From the NCBI GenBank assembly GCA_004298155.1, contig SCRD01000012.1, forward strand, positions 186,001 to 250,000: a stretch of 64,000 bases of DNA, written 5' to 3'. This stretch comes from Acidobacteriota bacterium. GTDB lineage: Bacteria > Acidobacteriota > Terriglobia > UBA7540. Position 1 is the stretch's first letter; the number at the start of each line of letters is the position of its first letter. Below are positions 9,791 to 18,682 of this stretch, piece after piece. Both the position numbers and the translations under genes were made by a program. The notes below the pieces were generated by a model. The model was not told the origin of the DNA, did no database searches, and was given only the letters and a program-made list of their open reading frames with translations.

Positions 9791-11272
9791 CTAGTCGATA
9801 GCCGGCACGCTGATTGAGGCGGTTTTTTGCGGACCTTTACGGGCGAACTTGAGGCGTTCGCTTCGCAAGCGCAAAAATTCCACGGCTTCATGATATAAAC
9901 GCTTGCGTTCGTCGTTGTTCCACAGCGCCTTGCGCATGATGCGCCACACAACTCGAGGCCGGAAGTAATACTCATCGTAAAAGCGGTTGACTGCATCCAT
10001 CATTTGAGCAGTCGAAAGCCCGGGATACTCGATGTGAGGCAACTGGTGACCGTTTGTGTCAGACATGGGAAGGTTCACCAGCTGTCCTGCCTGCAACAAC
10101 TGGTTGTACATTTCCGTACCCGGATATCCGTGCGCGATGGAAACCTGGATGGTTTCCGTGTCCAGTTCCTTGGCAAAATCGATGGTGCGCTGGATGGTTT
10201 CCGGGGTTTCGCCCGGCAACCCGATGATGAAATCGCCGTGAATGGCAATGCCAACCTTCTTGCAGTTCTTGGCAAACCTTCGGCCCATCTCAGCCGTTGC
10301 GCCCTTCTTGATGTTCTTCAGGACCTGATCGTCGCCTGATTCAAAACCCACGATAAACAGACGCGCCCCGCCGTCAGCCATGGCTTTCAGCGTTTCATAA
10401 TCGCTGTGAACTCGGGCCGTGCAGGACCAGCGAAAGCCCAGAGGTTTGAACTTCTTTGAGAGCTCTATCGCGCGGTCTTTGCGGATGTTGAAGGTATCAT
10501 CGTCAAAGAAGAATTCCTTTGCCTGCGGGAAAAGATTGAGAGCCTGCCGGACTTCCGCGACGACGTTGTCCACGGAGCGCGTCCGCCAGGCATGGCCGGA
10601 AAGCGTCTGCGGCCAGAGGCAGAACGTGCAGAGCGCAGGACATCCGCGGGAAGAATAGAACGAAACAAAAGGGTGAAGCAGGAACGGAACGTTGTAATTC
10701 TCGATAGTCAGGTTTTGCTTGTATACTTCCGTTGCGAACGGCAGACGATCAAGGTCTTCTGTCTGCAATTCTTTGCGCGGCGGATTGTGGACGATCTTTC
10801 CATCCTCACGGTAGCTGGCGCCGAGAATTTCACTGAGCGGCTTACCCTGCGCGAACTCCACTACGGCGTAATCGAATTCACCCCGCACGATAAAGTCGAT
10901 GTCCTCACTGGCCATCAAACTCTCTTCGGGCTTCACCTGTACCGGCGGCCCCACGAAAGCTACTTTCAGGCTCGGCTTGACCTCTTTCATTCGGCGAACC
11001 AATTTCAAGTCATTTTCAAAGCCGACGGCGGAAGTAAACAGAACCAAAAACTCGTAGTCTTTGGAAATTTCGACCGTCTGCTGGGGAGTGACCTTGTGTG
11101 GGGGGGCATCCAGCAAGCGGCTGCCGGGCAACATGCCCGCTGGATAAGTCAGCCAGACAGGATACCAGTATGACTCAATCTCGCGCGTGGCTGGCCATCT
11201 CGAGCTTGCACCACCGTCGAACTTCTCGAAACTTGGAGGGTTCAGCAAGAGCGTCTTCAAAACAGACTCCAT
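9791..11272 (-). CDS. hpnJ: hopanoid radical SAM protein HpnJ
   Basis: This 493-residue protein has an N-terminal B12-binding-like domain (about 1-170) and a radical SAM core. The SAM/[4Fe-4S] motif CxxxCxxC is at Cys211, Cys215 and Cys218, followed by LWPQT and later FFFDDDTF, all hallmark HpnJ segments. The N-terminus, with NPPSFEKFDGGASSRW and WYPVWL, is also HpnJ-like. HpnJ is needed to turn the glucosamine head group of bacteriohopanetetrol into the cyclitol ether by radical ring contraction. ATG at 11272 is preferred to a GTG two codons earlier because AAGGGAG lies five bases upstream of it. It heads a minus-strand run with two flippase-like and two HpnI-like genes. HpnK, the deacetylase normally acting between HpnI and HpnJ, is not in the window. 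Confidence 0.9.
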   Translation of the reverse strand: MESVLKTLLLNPPSFEKFDGGASSRWPATREIESYWYPVWLTYPAGMLPGSRLLDAPPHKVTPQQTVEISKDYEFLVLFTSAVGFENDLKLVRRMKEVKPSLKVAFVGPPVQVKPEESLMASEDIDFIVRGEFDYAVVEFAQGKPLSEILGASYREDGKIVHNPPRKELQTEDLDRLPFATEVYKQNLTIENYNVPFLLHPFVSFYSSRGCPALCTFCLWPQTLSGHAWRTRSVDNVVAEVRQALNLFPQAKEFFFDDDTFNIRKDRAIELSKKFKPLGFRWSCTARVHSDYETLKAMADGGARLFIVGFESGDDQVLKNIKKGATAEMGRRFAKNCKKVGIAIHGDFIIGLPGETPETIQRTIDFAKELDTETIQVSIAHGYPGTEMYNQLLQAGQLVNLPMSDTNGHQLPHIEYPGLSTAQMMDAVNRFYDEYYFRPRVVWRIMRKALWNNDERKRLYHEAVEFLRLRSERLKFARKGPQKTASISVPAID

Positions 11273-11485
11273 ACACACTCCCTTCTATTCCCGAGTCAAA
11301 TTAACAATTTCATTCATCTCCTGAACGTTGCGGCCATTTTACACGAAAGACATGGCTTTATTCGAATTAAACGGCCGGCAAAATCCAGGACGTCGCACTT
11401 CCAAACCAGTATTACCGCGTGGAGCACGGACCGGTTATCTGCTCCCGCAGGCGATCGAGTTTCCTTCCGTCTCTTCCCTGCCCGC

Positions 11486-12487
11486 CTAATTTGCGTCCAG
11501 GCGCCGGAGGGCATCCCGGGCCGATTGATTGTCGGGGCTCAGGCTGAGCGCAGAGCGGTATTCGTCAACCGCGCGTCGCTTCTCTCCCCGAATTTCGTGA
11601 ATCCGTCCCAGCCAGTTACGCGCTTCTGCATGAGACGGAAAATCGTCACGCGGGGGTGTTTTCGCGAGATACTCCTTCAAGTTTTGTTCAGCTTTAGAGA
11701 GGTCCTCATGTCTCATGACACTGGCGACTGCACTGTAATAATTCAGTCGGGGGTCCCTCGGAGCGATGGGAGAAACAGCTCGAACCACAGCTTCAACCTC
11801 CGCAGGCTTCCCATCAGCCTCATAGAAGTCCGCAACCTGAAAATAGGCCTCCGCCCGCTGCGGCTTCGCTTCCAGAACCTTTTGGAACTCTTTTGAGGCC
11901 AGCGCCGGCTCGTTCAGGTCGCGCCAATAAATTGCGCGGGCGAGATCGCCCTCCGTGGGGTTCCGCAAGGCAATGGCTTCGACCTGGTCCCATGCCTTTT
12001 CCTTACTTCCTCCCAGTATCCAGGGAGCCTGGAGGTAAAACTCCATCAGATCCCGGCGCGCGTCCAGGTTGTCCGGATCAAGCCGCGCTGCCACCTGATA
12101 CTCCATCCTTGCCTTCCTTGCCAGCAAAAAGCTGCGGGCTGTGTCGGCCTTCATTGCATAAGAGCGCGCCAGCCAGTAGTGTGATTCCGAACAATCGGGT
12201 GACAACCGCACGGCGTGCTCGGCATAAGTTACGGCCTGGTCGTATTCGGCGAGCTCCAGGAAGGAACGTGCCAGCCACAACGTGGCCTGTGCATCATTGG
12301 GATTCTTATCAACCTCCCTCTTGAGCACGGATACAGTTTCACCCAACATTGCCGCGTCGAACTCGCTTGCTATGCCGGGTGGCGCCGGACATGGGCTGGG
12401 GGCCGCGTTGCCTGAAGCCCACGCGCGCACGCCCAGAGCTAGGACAGAAAAGAGTGCTAAAAAAATATGTGTTTTCAGCAATTTCAT
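11486..12487 (-). CDS. secreted TPR-repeat protein
   Basis: This 333-residue protein has an N-terminal signal peptide (about 1-24, ending AWASG), so it is expected in the periplasm. Several tetratricopeptide repeats follow, for example at about 60-130 (YDQAVTYAEHAVRLSP) and near the C-terminus (KRRAVDEYRSALSLSPDN). No enzymatic domain was seen. TPR proteins serve as scaffolds in protein complexes. It lies about 210 bases upstream of hpnJ on the same strand and is divergent from ispH, so it may share the regulatory region with the hopanoid operon. A specific role is unknown. Confidence 0.8.
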   Translation of the reverse strand: MKLLKTHIFLALFSVLALGVRAWASGNAAPSPCPAPPGIASEFDAAMLGETVSVLKREVDKNPNDAQATLWLARSFLELAEYDQAVTYAEHAVRLSPDCSESHYWLARSYAMKADTARSFLLARKARMEYQVAARLDPDNLDARRDLMEFYLQAPWILGGSKEKAWDQVEAIALRNPTEGDLARAIYWRDLNEPALASKEFQKVLEAKPQRAEAYFQVADFYEADGKPAEVEAVVRAVSPIAPRDPRLNYYSAVASVMRHEDLSKAEQNLKEYLAKTPPRDDFPSHAEARNWLGRIHEIRGEKRRAVDEYRSALSLSPDNQSARDALRRLDAN

Positions 12488-12796
12488 ACATTAAGAAAAT
12501 GATCGACTAGCGTCTTGAGGCGGGCCTCCATTGTGGGCGCAATCCATAAAGTTCAATATTTTAGCAAAAACCCCTGCAAAAGGTATAGAGAGTTATTGTT
12601 CGCCACGGCACAACCCTCTTGGAATTAAGATGCATCGTTTCATAAGATGGCTTCATCAATATGGCGGAGAAACTATGGGACCACTTATGATGGTCAGACT
12701 GGGATGCCTAAGTCTCCGCTTATCTTGACGGTGAAAAGAGACCATGAGAGGATTATCCTTACAGGGGATGTAACTGGAAAGGATGATGACAAAACA
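12488..12796. other. divergent promoter region upstream of hopanoid operon
   Basis: About 309 bases separate the TPR gene (minus) from the chosen ispH start (plus). The ispH frame remains open back to 12647, but that extra stretch of 50 codons matches nothing I recognise in IspH and is treated as leader. The AT-rich stretch at 12551-12596 could hold promoter elements, but I cannot assign -35 and -10 boxes with confidence. Confidence 0.4.
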
Positions 12797-13765
12797 ATGA
12801 ACGTGGTTCCTCACGTTGAGAACTCTGTTTATACCGAACCGGGCACCTTGCTGTTGCTACGGCCCAGGGGCTTCTGCGCGGGTGTCATCCGTGCTATTGA
12901 CGTCGTGCGCATGGTTCTTGAAAAACTGGGGCCACCGGTGTATGTGCGGAAGGAAATTGTGCACAACCGCTACGTCGTAGACGAACTGGCCAGCCAGGGC
13001 GCGGTGTTCGTTGAAAATCTTGAAGAGGTGCCCACCGGAGCAGCCGTTATTTTCAGCGCTCACGGAGTTTCCCCCGCTGTCCGCGAGGAAGCACGCTCCC
13101 GGCAACTTCGTATTATCGACGCTACCTGCCCCCTGGTCACTAAGGTACATCTGGAAGTGATCCGGTATGCCCGAGAAAACTACACGATTGTCCTGATTGG
13201 CCATCGCGACCATGACGAAATGATTGGCACGCTGGGTGAGGCACCTGAAGCCATCCATCTAATCTCCTCCGTGGAGGATGTAGAAAATCTCAGTCCGCCC
13301 AATCCTAACCGGATCGTCTACTTGACGCAGACCACCTTGAGCCTCGACGACACGGCAGAAATTGTCGACCGACTCAAAGAGCGATTTCCTGCTATTATCG
13401 GGCCGCCCGGGCAGGACATCTGTTATGCCACTCAAAACCGGCAGATGGCGGTCAAAGCCGTTGCCCCCAGGGCTGATGGCATCCTAGTAGTAGGGGCCCA
13501 GAACAGTTCAAATTCAAACCGGCTGGTGGAAGTCGCCCGGCGAGGAGGAACTGCGGCTTACCTTATCGGCAATGCTGATGATATCCTCCCGGAGTGGGTA
13601 AGAGGCCATCGCCGGATCGGTGTCACCGCGGGCGCGTCAACGCCTGAAGTTCTGGTGCGGCAGGTCGTGGATCGCCTGAAGGAATGGGGCTTTACACGAG
13701 TCGAAGAAGTTGAGTGGATTGAAGAGGACGTCCGCTTTGCGCTACCTGCGGAATTGAAGGTGTGA
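12797..13765 (+). CDS. ispH: 4-hydroxy-3-methylbut-2-enyl diphosphate reductase (IspH/LytB)
   Basis: This is the last enzyme of the methylerythritol phosphate pathway, which reduces HMBPP to IPP and DMAPP using a [4Fe-4S] cluster. With the ATG at 12797 the protein is 322 residues, the normal family length; earlier in-frame starts would add up to 50 unrelated residues. The three cluster cysteines are visible in GFCAGV, DATCPLV and DICYATQNRQ. The substrate-binding AHGVSP, QTTLS and NSSNSNRL segments are also present. It lies 31 bases before the squalene-hopene cyclase gene, so precursor supply is probably co-expressed with hopanoid synthesis. Function is certain; only the start codon is in doubt. 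Confidence 0.93.
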   Translation: MNVVPHVENSVYTEPGTLLLLRPRGFCAGVIRAIDVVRMVLEKLGPPVYVRKEIVHNRYVVDELASQGAVFVENLEEVPTGAAVIFSAHGVSPAVREEARSRQLRIIDATCPLVTKVHLEVIRYARENYTIVLIGHRDHDEMIGTLGEAPEAIHLISSVEDVENLSPPNPNRIVYLTQTTLSLDDTAEIVDRLKERFPAIIGPPGQDICYATQNRQMAVKAVAPRADGILVVGAQNSSNSNRLVEVARRGGTAAYLIGNADDILPEWVRGHRRIGVTAGASTPEVLVRQVVDRLKEWGFTRVEEVEWIEEDVRFALPAELKV

Positions 13766-13796
13766 AGAGTTGCACGGAGAAAATGCCGGGGGGTTC

Positions 13797-15833
13797 ATGA
13801 CAAGGGAAGCAGGAATTGAGCTCGAACCGTTTAAAAACGGCGGTGCAGATGGCACCGTCGTTGCTGATCTTGATCTTCGGGTTCAACAAGCCATTGAACG
13901 GGCGGCCGAGCATTTGCTTTCTTTGCAGACTCCAGAAGGATACTGGGTCGGTGAGTTGCAGGCTGATTCTACTCTTGAGTCCGATTATGTGTTTTTCCTC
14001 CATGTTGTCGGCCAGTTTGACCCCGAGCGCATAGCAAAGCTTGCCAATTATATCCGGCACAGGCAGCTCCCGGACGGCGGATGGAACATCTATCAGGGTG
14101 GTCCTTCAGAGCTGAACGCCACCGTCAAGGCGTATGTGGCGCTTAAGCTTGCCGGCGACTCGGCTGATGATCCGCATATGGCAGCCGCTCGCTCTAAAAT
14201 TCACAAACTCGGCGGCCTGGAGCAGACCAATTCTTATACGCGCTTTTATCTGGCACTTGGCGGCGCCGTTAAATGGAAGCACGTACCGGCTATCCCCCCC
14301 GAGTTGATGCTCCCGCCAAAATGGTTTTTCTTTAATCTCTACTCTCTCTCTTCGTGGACCCGCGCCATTGTGGTTCCGCTCACCATCCTTTATGCCAAGC
14401 GACCAAAGTGGCCCGTGCCGGCTTACGCCCGGGTTGACGAGCTGTTCCGTGACCCCTCAGGTCACATCCCGGCTTTCGACTGGGATCGGAGAGTCCTTAC
14501 ATGGCGGAACCTCTTTCTGGCCATCGACCGGCTGTTCAAATTGCACGAATCCCTGCCGTGGAAACCCCTCCGTAAAATTGCTCTTGCGCAGGCGCAGAAA
14601 TGGCTGCTGGATCACCTGGAGAGGAGCGAAGGATTGGGGGCCATCTACCCCGCTATGGTCAACTCAATCTTTGCATTGCTGGCCATGGGATATTCCGCAG
14701 ATGATCCACTGACGGCGAGGGAGCTGGCGCATTTGCGCGGGTTCGAAGTAGAAAAGGGTGACACGATTTCACTGCAACCTTGCATGTCACCCGTCTGGGA
14801 CACGGCAATCGCAATGTACTCGCTCGAGGAAGCGGGACTGCATCCGGACCATCCGGCCCTGGTCAAAGCTGCACGATGGCTGCTCGACCGCCAGATTGTC
14901 GGCCCGGGCGACTGGCAGGTGAAGAACCAGGACGCCGCCCCGGGAGGCTGGGCGTTTGAATTTCGAAATGATTTTTACCCGGATGTTGACGATGCCTCTT
15001 TTGTGATGATGGCACTGCAGAGAGTTGCCTACCCGGACAAGGTCCGGCTCGAACATGCGCTCCGAAGGAGTTTTCGCTGGCTGGTCAGCATGCAGAACCG
15101 CGACGGCGGTTGGGGTGCTTTCGACCGTAACAACGACTGCTCAGTTCTGACTCGCGTCCCCTTTGCCGATCACAACGCCATGATCGATCCTTCAACGGCA
15201 GATGTGACGGCGCGGGTGCTGGAATGCATTGCGCGCCTTGGATGGCCGGCGTCTCACCCCGCAGTGCAGAGCGGGCTGAGTTACCTGCGGAAGGAGCAGA
15301 CTGCTGAAGGGGCCTGGTACGGACGGTGGGGAGTGAATTACGTGTATGGAACCAGCGGCGTGCTGCGAATGCTGGAAGCATTTGGACTCGGCAGGATACA
15401 GGAGGCCCAAAGGGGGGCCGACTGGCTCTGTGCCGTCCAGAACCGGGACGGCGGCTTTGGAGAATCATGCGCCTCCTACGATGACCCTTCTCTTAAAGGA
15501 AGAGGGGCAAGCACTCCTTCACAAACAGCATGGGGATTGATCGGGTTACTGGCAACTCGGAACGTGGACGACCCGGCCGTTATTAGATCCGTGCAATACC
15601 TGCTGGAGGAACAAACCGAAGAGGGATTCTGGAAAGAGGACGAGTTTACCGGGACGGGCTTCCCGCGGGTCTTCTATCTTTGTTACACTTTATATCGCGA
15701 CACCTTCCCGCTTTATGCGCTGGCACACTACCAAAGCCTTCGCAGCAAGAGGGGGCAGACGGAGTCCATTCGCTTTTCGCCCGCGGAATTTGAGCGACAT
15801 GATGGGAACGGAAAGAAGAACGGGAGGAATTGA
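13797..15833 (+). CDS. shc: squalene-hopene cyclase
   Basis: This 678-residue class II triterpene cyclase folds squalene into hopene/hopanol at the cytoplasmic membrane face. The catalytic DxDD acid motif is DVDD at residues 396-399. Several QW-type repeats are visible, for example LQTPEGYWVGEL near residue 43, QLPDGGW near 90, and NRDGGWGAF and NRDGGFGES further on. ATG at 13797 is chosen because a G-rich SD-like stretch (GGGGGG) lies just before it; a TTG 27 bases upstream is possible. The stop overlaps the hpnH start by one base (TGATG). Length and motifs agree with the family, and the downstream hopanoid genes confirm the role. Confidence 0.95.
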   Translation: MTREAGIELEPFKNGGADGTVVADLDLRVQQAIERAAEHLLSLQTPEGYWVGELQADSTLESDYVFFLHVVGQFDPERIAKLANYIRHRQLPDGGWNIYQGGPSELNATVKAYVALKLAGDSADDPHMAAARSKIHKLGGLEQTNSYTRFYLALGGAVKWKHVPAIPPELMLPPKWFFFNLYSLSSWTRAIVVPLTILYAKRPKWPVPAYARVDELFRDPSGHIPAFDWDRRVLTWRNLFLAIDRLFKLHESLPWKPLRKIALAQAQKWLLDHLERSEGLGAIYPAMVNSIFALLAMGYSADDPLTARELAHLRGFEVEKGDTISLQPCMSPVWDTAIAMYSLEEAGLHPDHPALVKAARWLLDRQIVGPGDWQVKNQDAAPGGWAFEFRNDFYPDVDDASFVMMALQRVAYPDKVRLEHALRRSFRWLVSMQNRDGGWGAFDRNNDCSVLTRVPFADHNAMIDPSTADVTARVLECIARLGWPASHPAVQSGLSYLRKEQTAEGAWYGRWGVNYVYGTSGVLRMLEAFGLGRIQEAQRGADWLCAVQNRDGGFGESCASYDDPSLKGRGASTPSQTAWGLIGLLATRNVDDPAVIRSVQYLLEEQTEEGFWKEDEFTGTGFPRVFYLCYTLYRDTFPLYALAHYQSLRSKRGQTESIRFSPAEFERHDGNGKKNGRN

Positions 15834-16891
15834 TGCGGTTTCCGCTCAGTTTGACGGCAAATCTTAGCACATACATAGCCGGAAAAAGGCTTCATCGGGT
15901 TGATAAATTTCCTCTGGTCATGATGTTGGAACCGTTGCATGCCTGTAACCTCACGTGCACCGGCTGCGGGCGTATTCGCGAATACAAAGATACCATCCGT
16001 GACAAGCTGACGGTTGAGCAGTGCTTGAATGCAGTGGATGAGTGTGGTGCGCCTATCGTTTCCATTTGCGGCGGCGAGCCAATGATCTATCCGGACTTGC
16101 CGCGCCTGGTGAGCGAAATCCTGGACCGCAGGAAAAACATCTACCTGTGCACGAACGGAATGTTCATCCGCAAACGCCTGAAGGATTACAAGCCCACGTC
16201 GCGGATGTTCTTCAACGTCCACCTGGACGGCATGGAGGCCACTCACGACCTCTGCGTCGAGCGCGAAGGTGTATTCCGTGAGGCCGTCGAGGCCATCAAG
16301 TTCGCCAAAGACCGCGGCTTTCAGGTGTGCACCAACACAACTATTTACAAGCAGACCGACCTCAACGAAATCGCGGAAATGTTTGAGTTCCTGCGGGGCC
16401 TCGGTGTTGACGGGCACATGCTTTCACCAGCCTATTCCTATATTGCGGTTCAGACCAAGGAAATCTTCATGTCACGGCAGGAAATTCATGAGAAGTTTCG
16501 GTTGGCCAGCCAATTGCTCGAAAGGTACAGCGTCATGACCTCGCCGATCTACCTGGAGTATCTGCGCGGCGAGCGTGAGTTGGAGTGTACGGCCTGGGGC
16601 AATCCTACATATAACCCGCGCGGCTGGAAGGGGCCGTGTTACCTGATCACCGACGCCCATTACGCCACCTTCAAAGAATTTATGGAATCTACTCCCTGGG
16701 AAAACTATGGACCAGGGAAAGATCCTCGATGCGAACACTGTATGGTCCATGTGGGGTTTGAACCTTCCGCGGTGCTGGGAGCCAACCGAACATTTCCCGA
16801 TACATGGAAACTGCTGAAATGGCAGCTCACAAAACCGAAGAACGGGCACAACGGCAACGGCGCCCATTACGGGAATGGAAGCGCAGGATGA
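15833..16891 (+). CDS. hpnH: adenosyl-hopene synthase HpnH (radical SAM)
   Basis: This 352-residue radical SAM enzyme attaches a 5'-deoxyadenosyl group to hopene (diploptene), the first step of C35 side-chain building. The cluster motif CxxxCxxC is at Cys38, Cys42 and Cys45 (ACNLTCTGCGR). The SAM-binding GGEP motif follows (CGGEPMIYP), and a SPASM-like C-terminal region contains further cysteines. ATG at 15833 is preferred to a TTG just before it because GGGAGG precedes it. It is translationally coupled to shc (1-base overlap) and to hpnA (4-base overlap). Family assignment is strong. Confidence 0.94.
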   Translation: MRFPLSLTANLSTYIAGKRLHRVDKFPLVMMLEPLHACNLTCTGCGRIREYKDTIRDKLTVEQCLNAVDECGAPIVSICGGEPMIYPDLPRLVSEILDRRKNIYLCTNGMFIRKRLKDYKPTSRMFFNVHLDGMEATHDLCVEREGVFREAVEAIKFAKDRGFQVCTNTTIYKQTDLNEIAEMFEFLRGLGVDGHMLSPAYSYIAVQTKEIFMSRQEIHEKFRLASQLLERYSVMTSPIYLEYLRGERELECTAWGNPTYNPRGWKGPCYLITDAHYATFKEFMESTPWENYGPGKDPRCEHCMVHVGFEPSAVLGANRTFPDTWKLLKWQLTKPKNGHNGNGAHYGNGSAG

Positions 16892-17910
16892 CCTCTCTTG
16901 TAACGGGTGCAAGCGGTTTTGTGGGAAGCCACGTAGCACGAATGCTGGTCGACCGTGGCGAAAAGATCCGTGTTCTGGTCCGCCCGCAGAGTAACCTTGT
17001 TGCCCTCGAAGGTGTGCCGGTAGAAAAGGTCGACGGCGACTTGCGAGACCCTGAATCCCTGGCGTGCGCGGTCGAGGGCGTCGATCGGGTCTTCCATGTT
17101 GCAGCCGACTACCGTCTGGGCGCGCGCCACCCTCAGGAGATATACGACTCCAATGTAGCCGGCACTCGAAATCTGCTCGAAGCGGCAGCCAGGGCGGGAG
17201 TTCAGCGCATCATCGTTACCAGCAGTGTTGCGACCATTGCAGTAGACCGCGGCAACACCCTGCCGAATGAAGCAACGGAGGCAGGCATCGAGGAAATGAT
17301 CGGACATTACAAGCGCTCAAAGTTTCTCGCTGAAAAAGAGGCGTTTAGAGCTGCACGCCAAGGAATTCCTGTCGTTGTCGTTAACCCCACGACTCCGGTG
17401 GGCCCAGGCGACTGGAAGCCCACGCCCACCGGCCGCATTATCGTGGACTTTCTTAACGGAAGGATGCCGGCATATGTGGAAGCGGGGCTCAATTGGGTGC
17501 CTGTCGAGGATGTTGCGTTGGGCCACTGGATCGCCGCCGAACGCGGCCTTGTTGGAAAGCGGTATATTCTTGGCGGCCGCAATATGCTGCTAAAAGAGGT
17601 TCTCGACACGCTGGCGCGAATTAGCGGGCGGCCCAGCCCTCGAATTTGTCTGCCTCATGCCGTGGCCATGGCGGCAGGCTATGCCGATCAGGTCTTTTCA
17701 CGCATACTCAACCGCCAGCCACGAATCCCGCTGGAGGGGGTTCGGATGGCCCGGCACAATATGTTTGTGGATTGTTCAAGAGCCGCCGATGAACTTGGTT
17801 TCAAGGCTGGCCCGGTAGAGGCTGCATTCGAGCGAGCTGTCGCCTGGTACGAGCGTAAGGGCTACTTCCATAACAATAACGCACCACCAAAATTTGTGCG
17901 GGCAGCATAG
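16888..17910 (+). CDS. hpnA: hopanoid-associated sugar epimerase HpnA
   Basis: This 340-residue extended short-chain dehydrogenase/reductase has the nucleotide-binding motif TGASGFVG at residues 6-13 and the catalytic Tyr141-x-x-x-Lys145 with Ser112/Ser113. This is the HpnA group of NAD-dependent epimerase/dehydratase-like proteins found in hopanoid loci. Its precise reaction is not settled; a role in modifying the side-chain sugar or head group has been proposed from context. The ATG at 16888 overlaps the hpnH stop (ATGA). A longer frame begins inside hpnH but would add unrelated sequence. Confidence 0.88.
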   Translation: MTSLVTGASGFVGSHVARMLVDRGEKIRVLVRPQSNLVALEGVPVEKVDGDLRDPESLACAVEGVDRVFHVAADYRLGARHPQEIYDSNVAGTRNLLEAAARAGVQRIIVTSSVATIAVDRGNTLPNEATEAGIEEMIGHYKRSKFLAEKEAFRAARQGIPVVVVNPTTPVGPGDWKPTPTGRIIVDFLNGRMPAYVEAGLNWVPVEDVALGHWIAAERGLVGKRYILGGRNMLLKEVLDTLARISGRPSPRICLPHAVAMAAGYADQVFSRILNRQPRIPLEGVRMARHNMFVDCSRAADELGFKAGPVEAAFERAVAWYERKGYFHNNNAPPKFVRAA

Positions 17911-17926
17911 TAAGGCAGTAACGCAA

Positions 17927-18682
17927 ATGAAAATGTTAGTGACATTTGCGGTGGAATGGGAATTCAAGCCATGGCTTCGGCTTGGGAGCTTTCAGCCGGT
18001 TCCGGGCAACAGCCATGCCTTTCGCAGAGAGACAGCAGGCAGCGATGTCGAGATCATCCTCACCGGGGTCGGTGCGGGCAATGCGGCTCGTGCAATCCGA
18101 AACTTCATCGATGAGGCTCCCGACATCTGCATTGCCTCGGGGCTGGCAGGGGGACTAAAGCCGCAGCACAGGCCGGGAGAAATCCTGGCGGCAAGATCTG
18201 TCCGCGCCGAAAGCACCGGACCTTCTTATGAGAGTGCCGAGGCTCTTCTGGTTGCTGCCGTTAAGTGTGGAGCGAAACCGGTAGACGAGTTTATTTCGGT
18301 TGCCCATGTGGCTCGCACAGCCAAGGAGAAAAATCTTCTCGGCGCTGTCGCAGATGGAGTAGACATGGAATCCTTTGCGGTTATGAAAGAAATGCGCGTG
18401 CTCGGCGTGCCCTGTGCTGCAGTGCGAAGCGTTGCTGACCCGGCCGAAATGGATGTACCGTGCGACTTTGACCAGGCCCTTGACGATTCGGGGCACATTC
18501 GGATTGGACGCATTTTAGGCCAAGTCGCAAGTGACCCACGACGCGCGTGGCCGCTGGCCCAGTTAGGCGTGCAGAGCGCGCGGGCCGCCACGGCCCTGGC
18601 CCGGTATCTCGAAGCTTTTGCCACTTACCTGGCCGGACATAAGGAGGAAATGGACCTGAGCGTCCAGCATATCAGCCGATGA
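17927..18682 (+). CDS. hpnG: adenosylhopane nucleosidase/phosphorylase HpnG
   Basis: This 251-residue nucleoside-phosphorylase-fold protein removes adenine from adenosylhopane to give ribosylhopane (or its phosphate). It shows the family TGVGAGNAARA segment (46-56), a SGLAGGL loop, VDMES at 145-149 (substrate ribose binding) and RSVAD near 167-171. ATG at 17927 is used; AAGG lies about 12 bases upstream. The gap after hpnA is 16 bases, and the stop overlaps the next gene by 4 bases (ATGA at 18679-18682). The assignment rests on fold motifs plus operon context and is strong. Confidence 0.88.
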   Translation: MKMLVTFAVEWEFKPWLRLGSFQPVPGNSHAFRRETAGSDVEIILTGVGAGNAARAIRNFIDEAPDICIASGLAGGLKPQHRPGEILAARSVRAESTGPSYESAEALLVAAVKCGAKPVDEFISVAHVARTAKEKNLLGAVADGVDMESFAVMKEMRVLGVPCAAVRSVADPAEMDVPCDFDQALDDSGHIRIGRILGQVASDPRRAWPLAQLGVQSARAATALARYLEAFATYLAGHKEEMDLSVQHISR

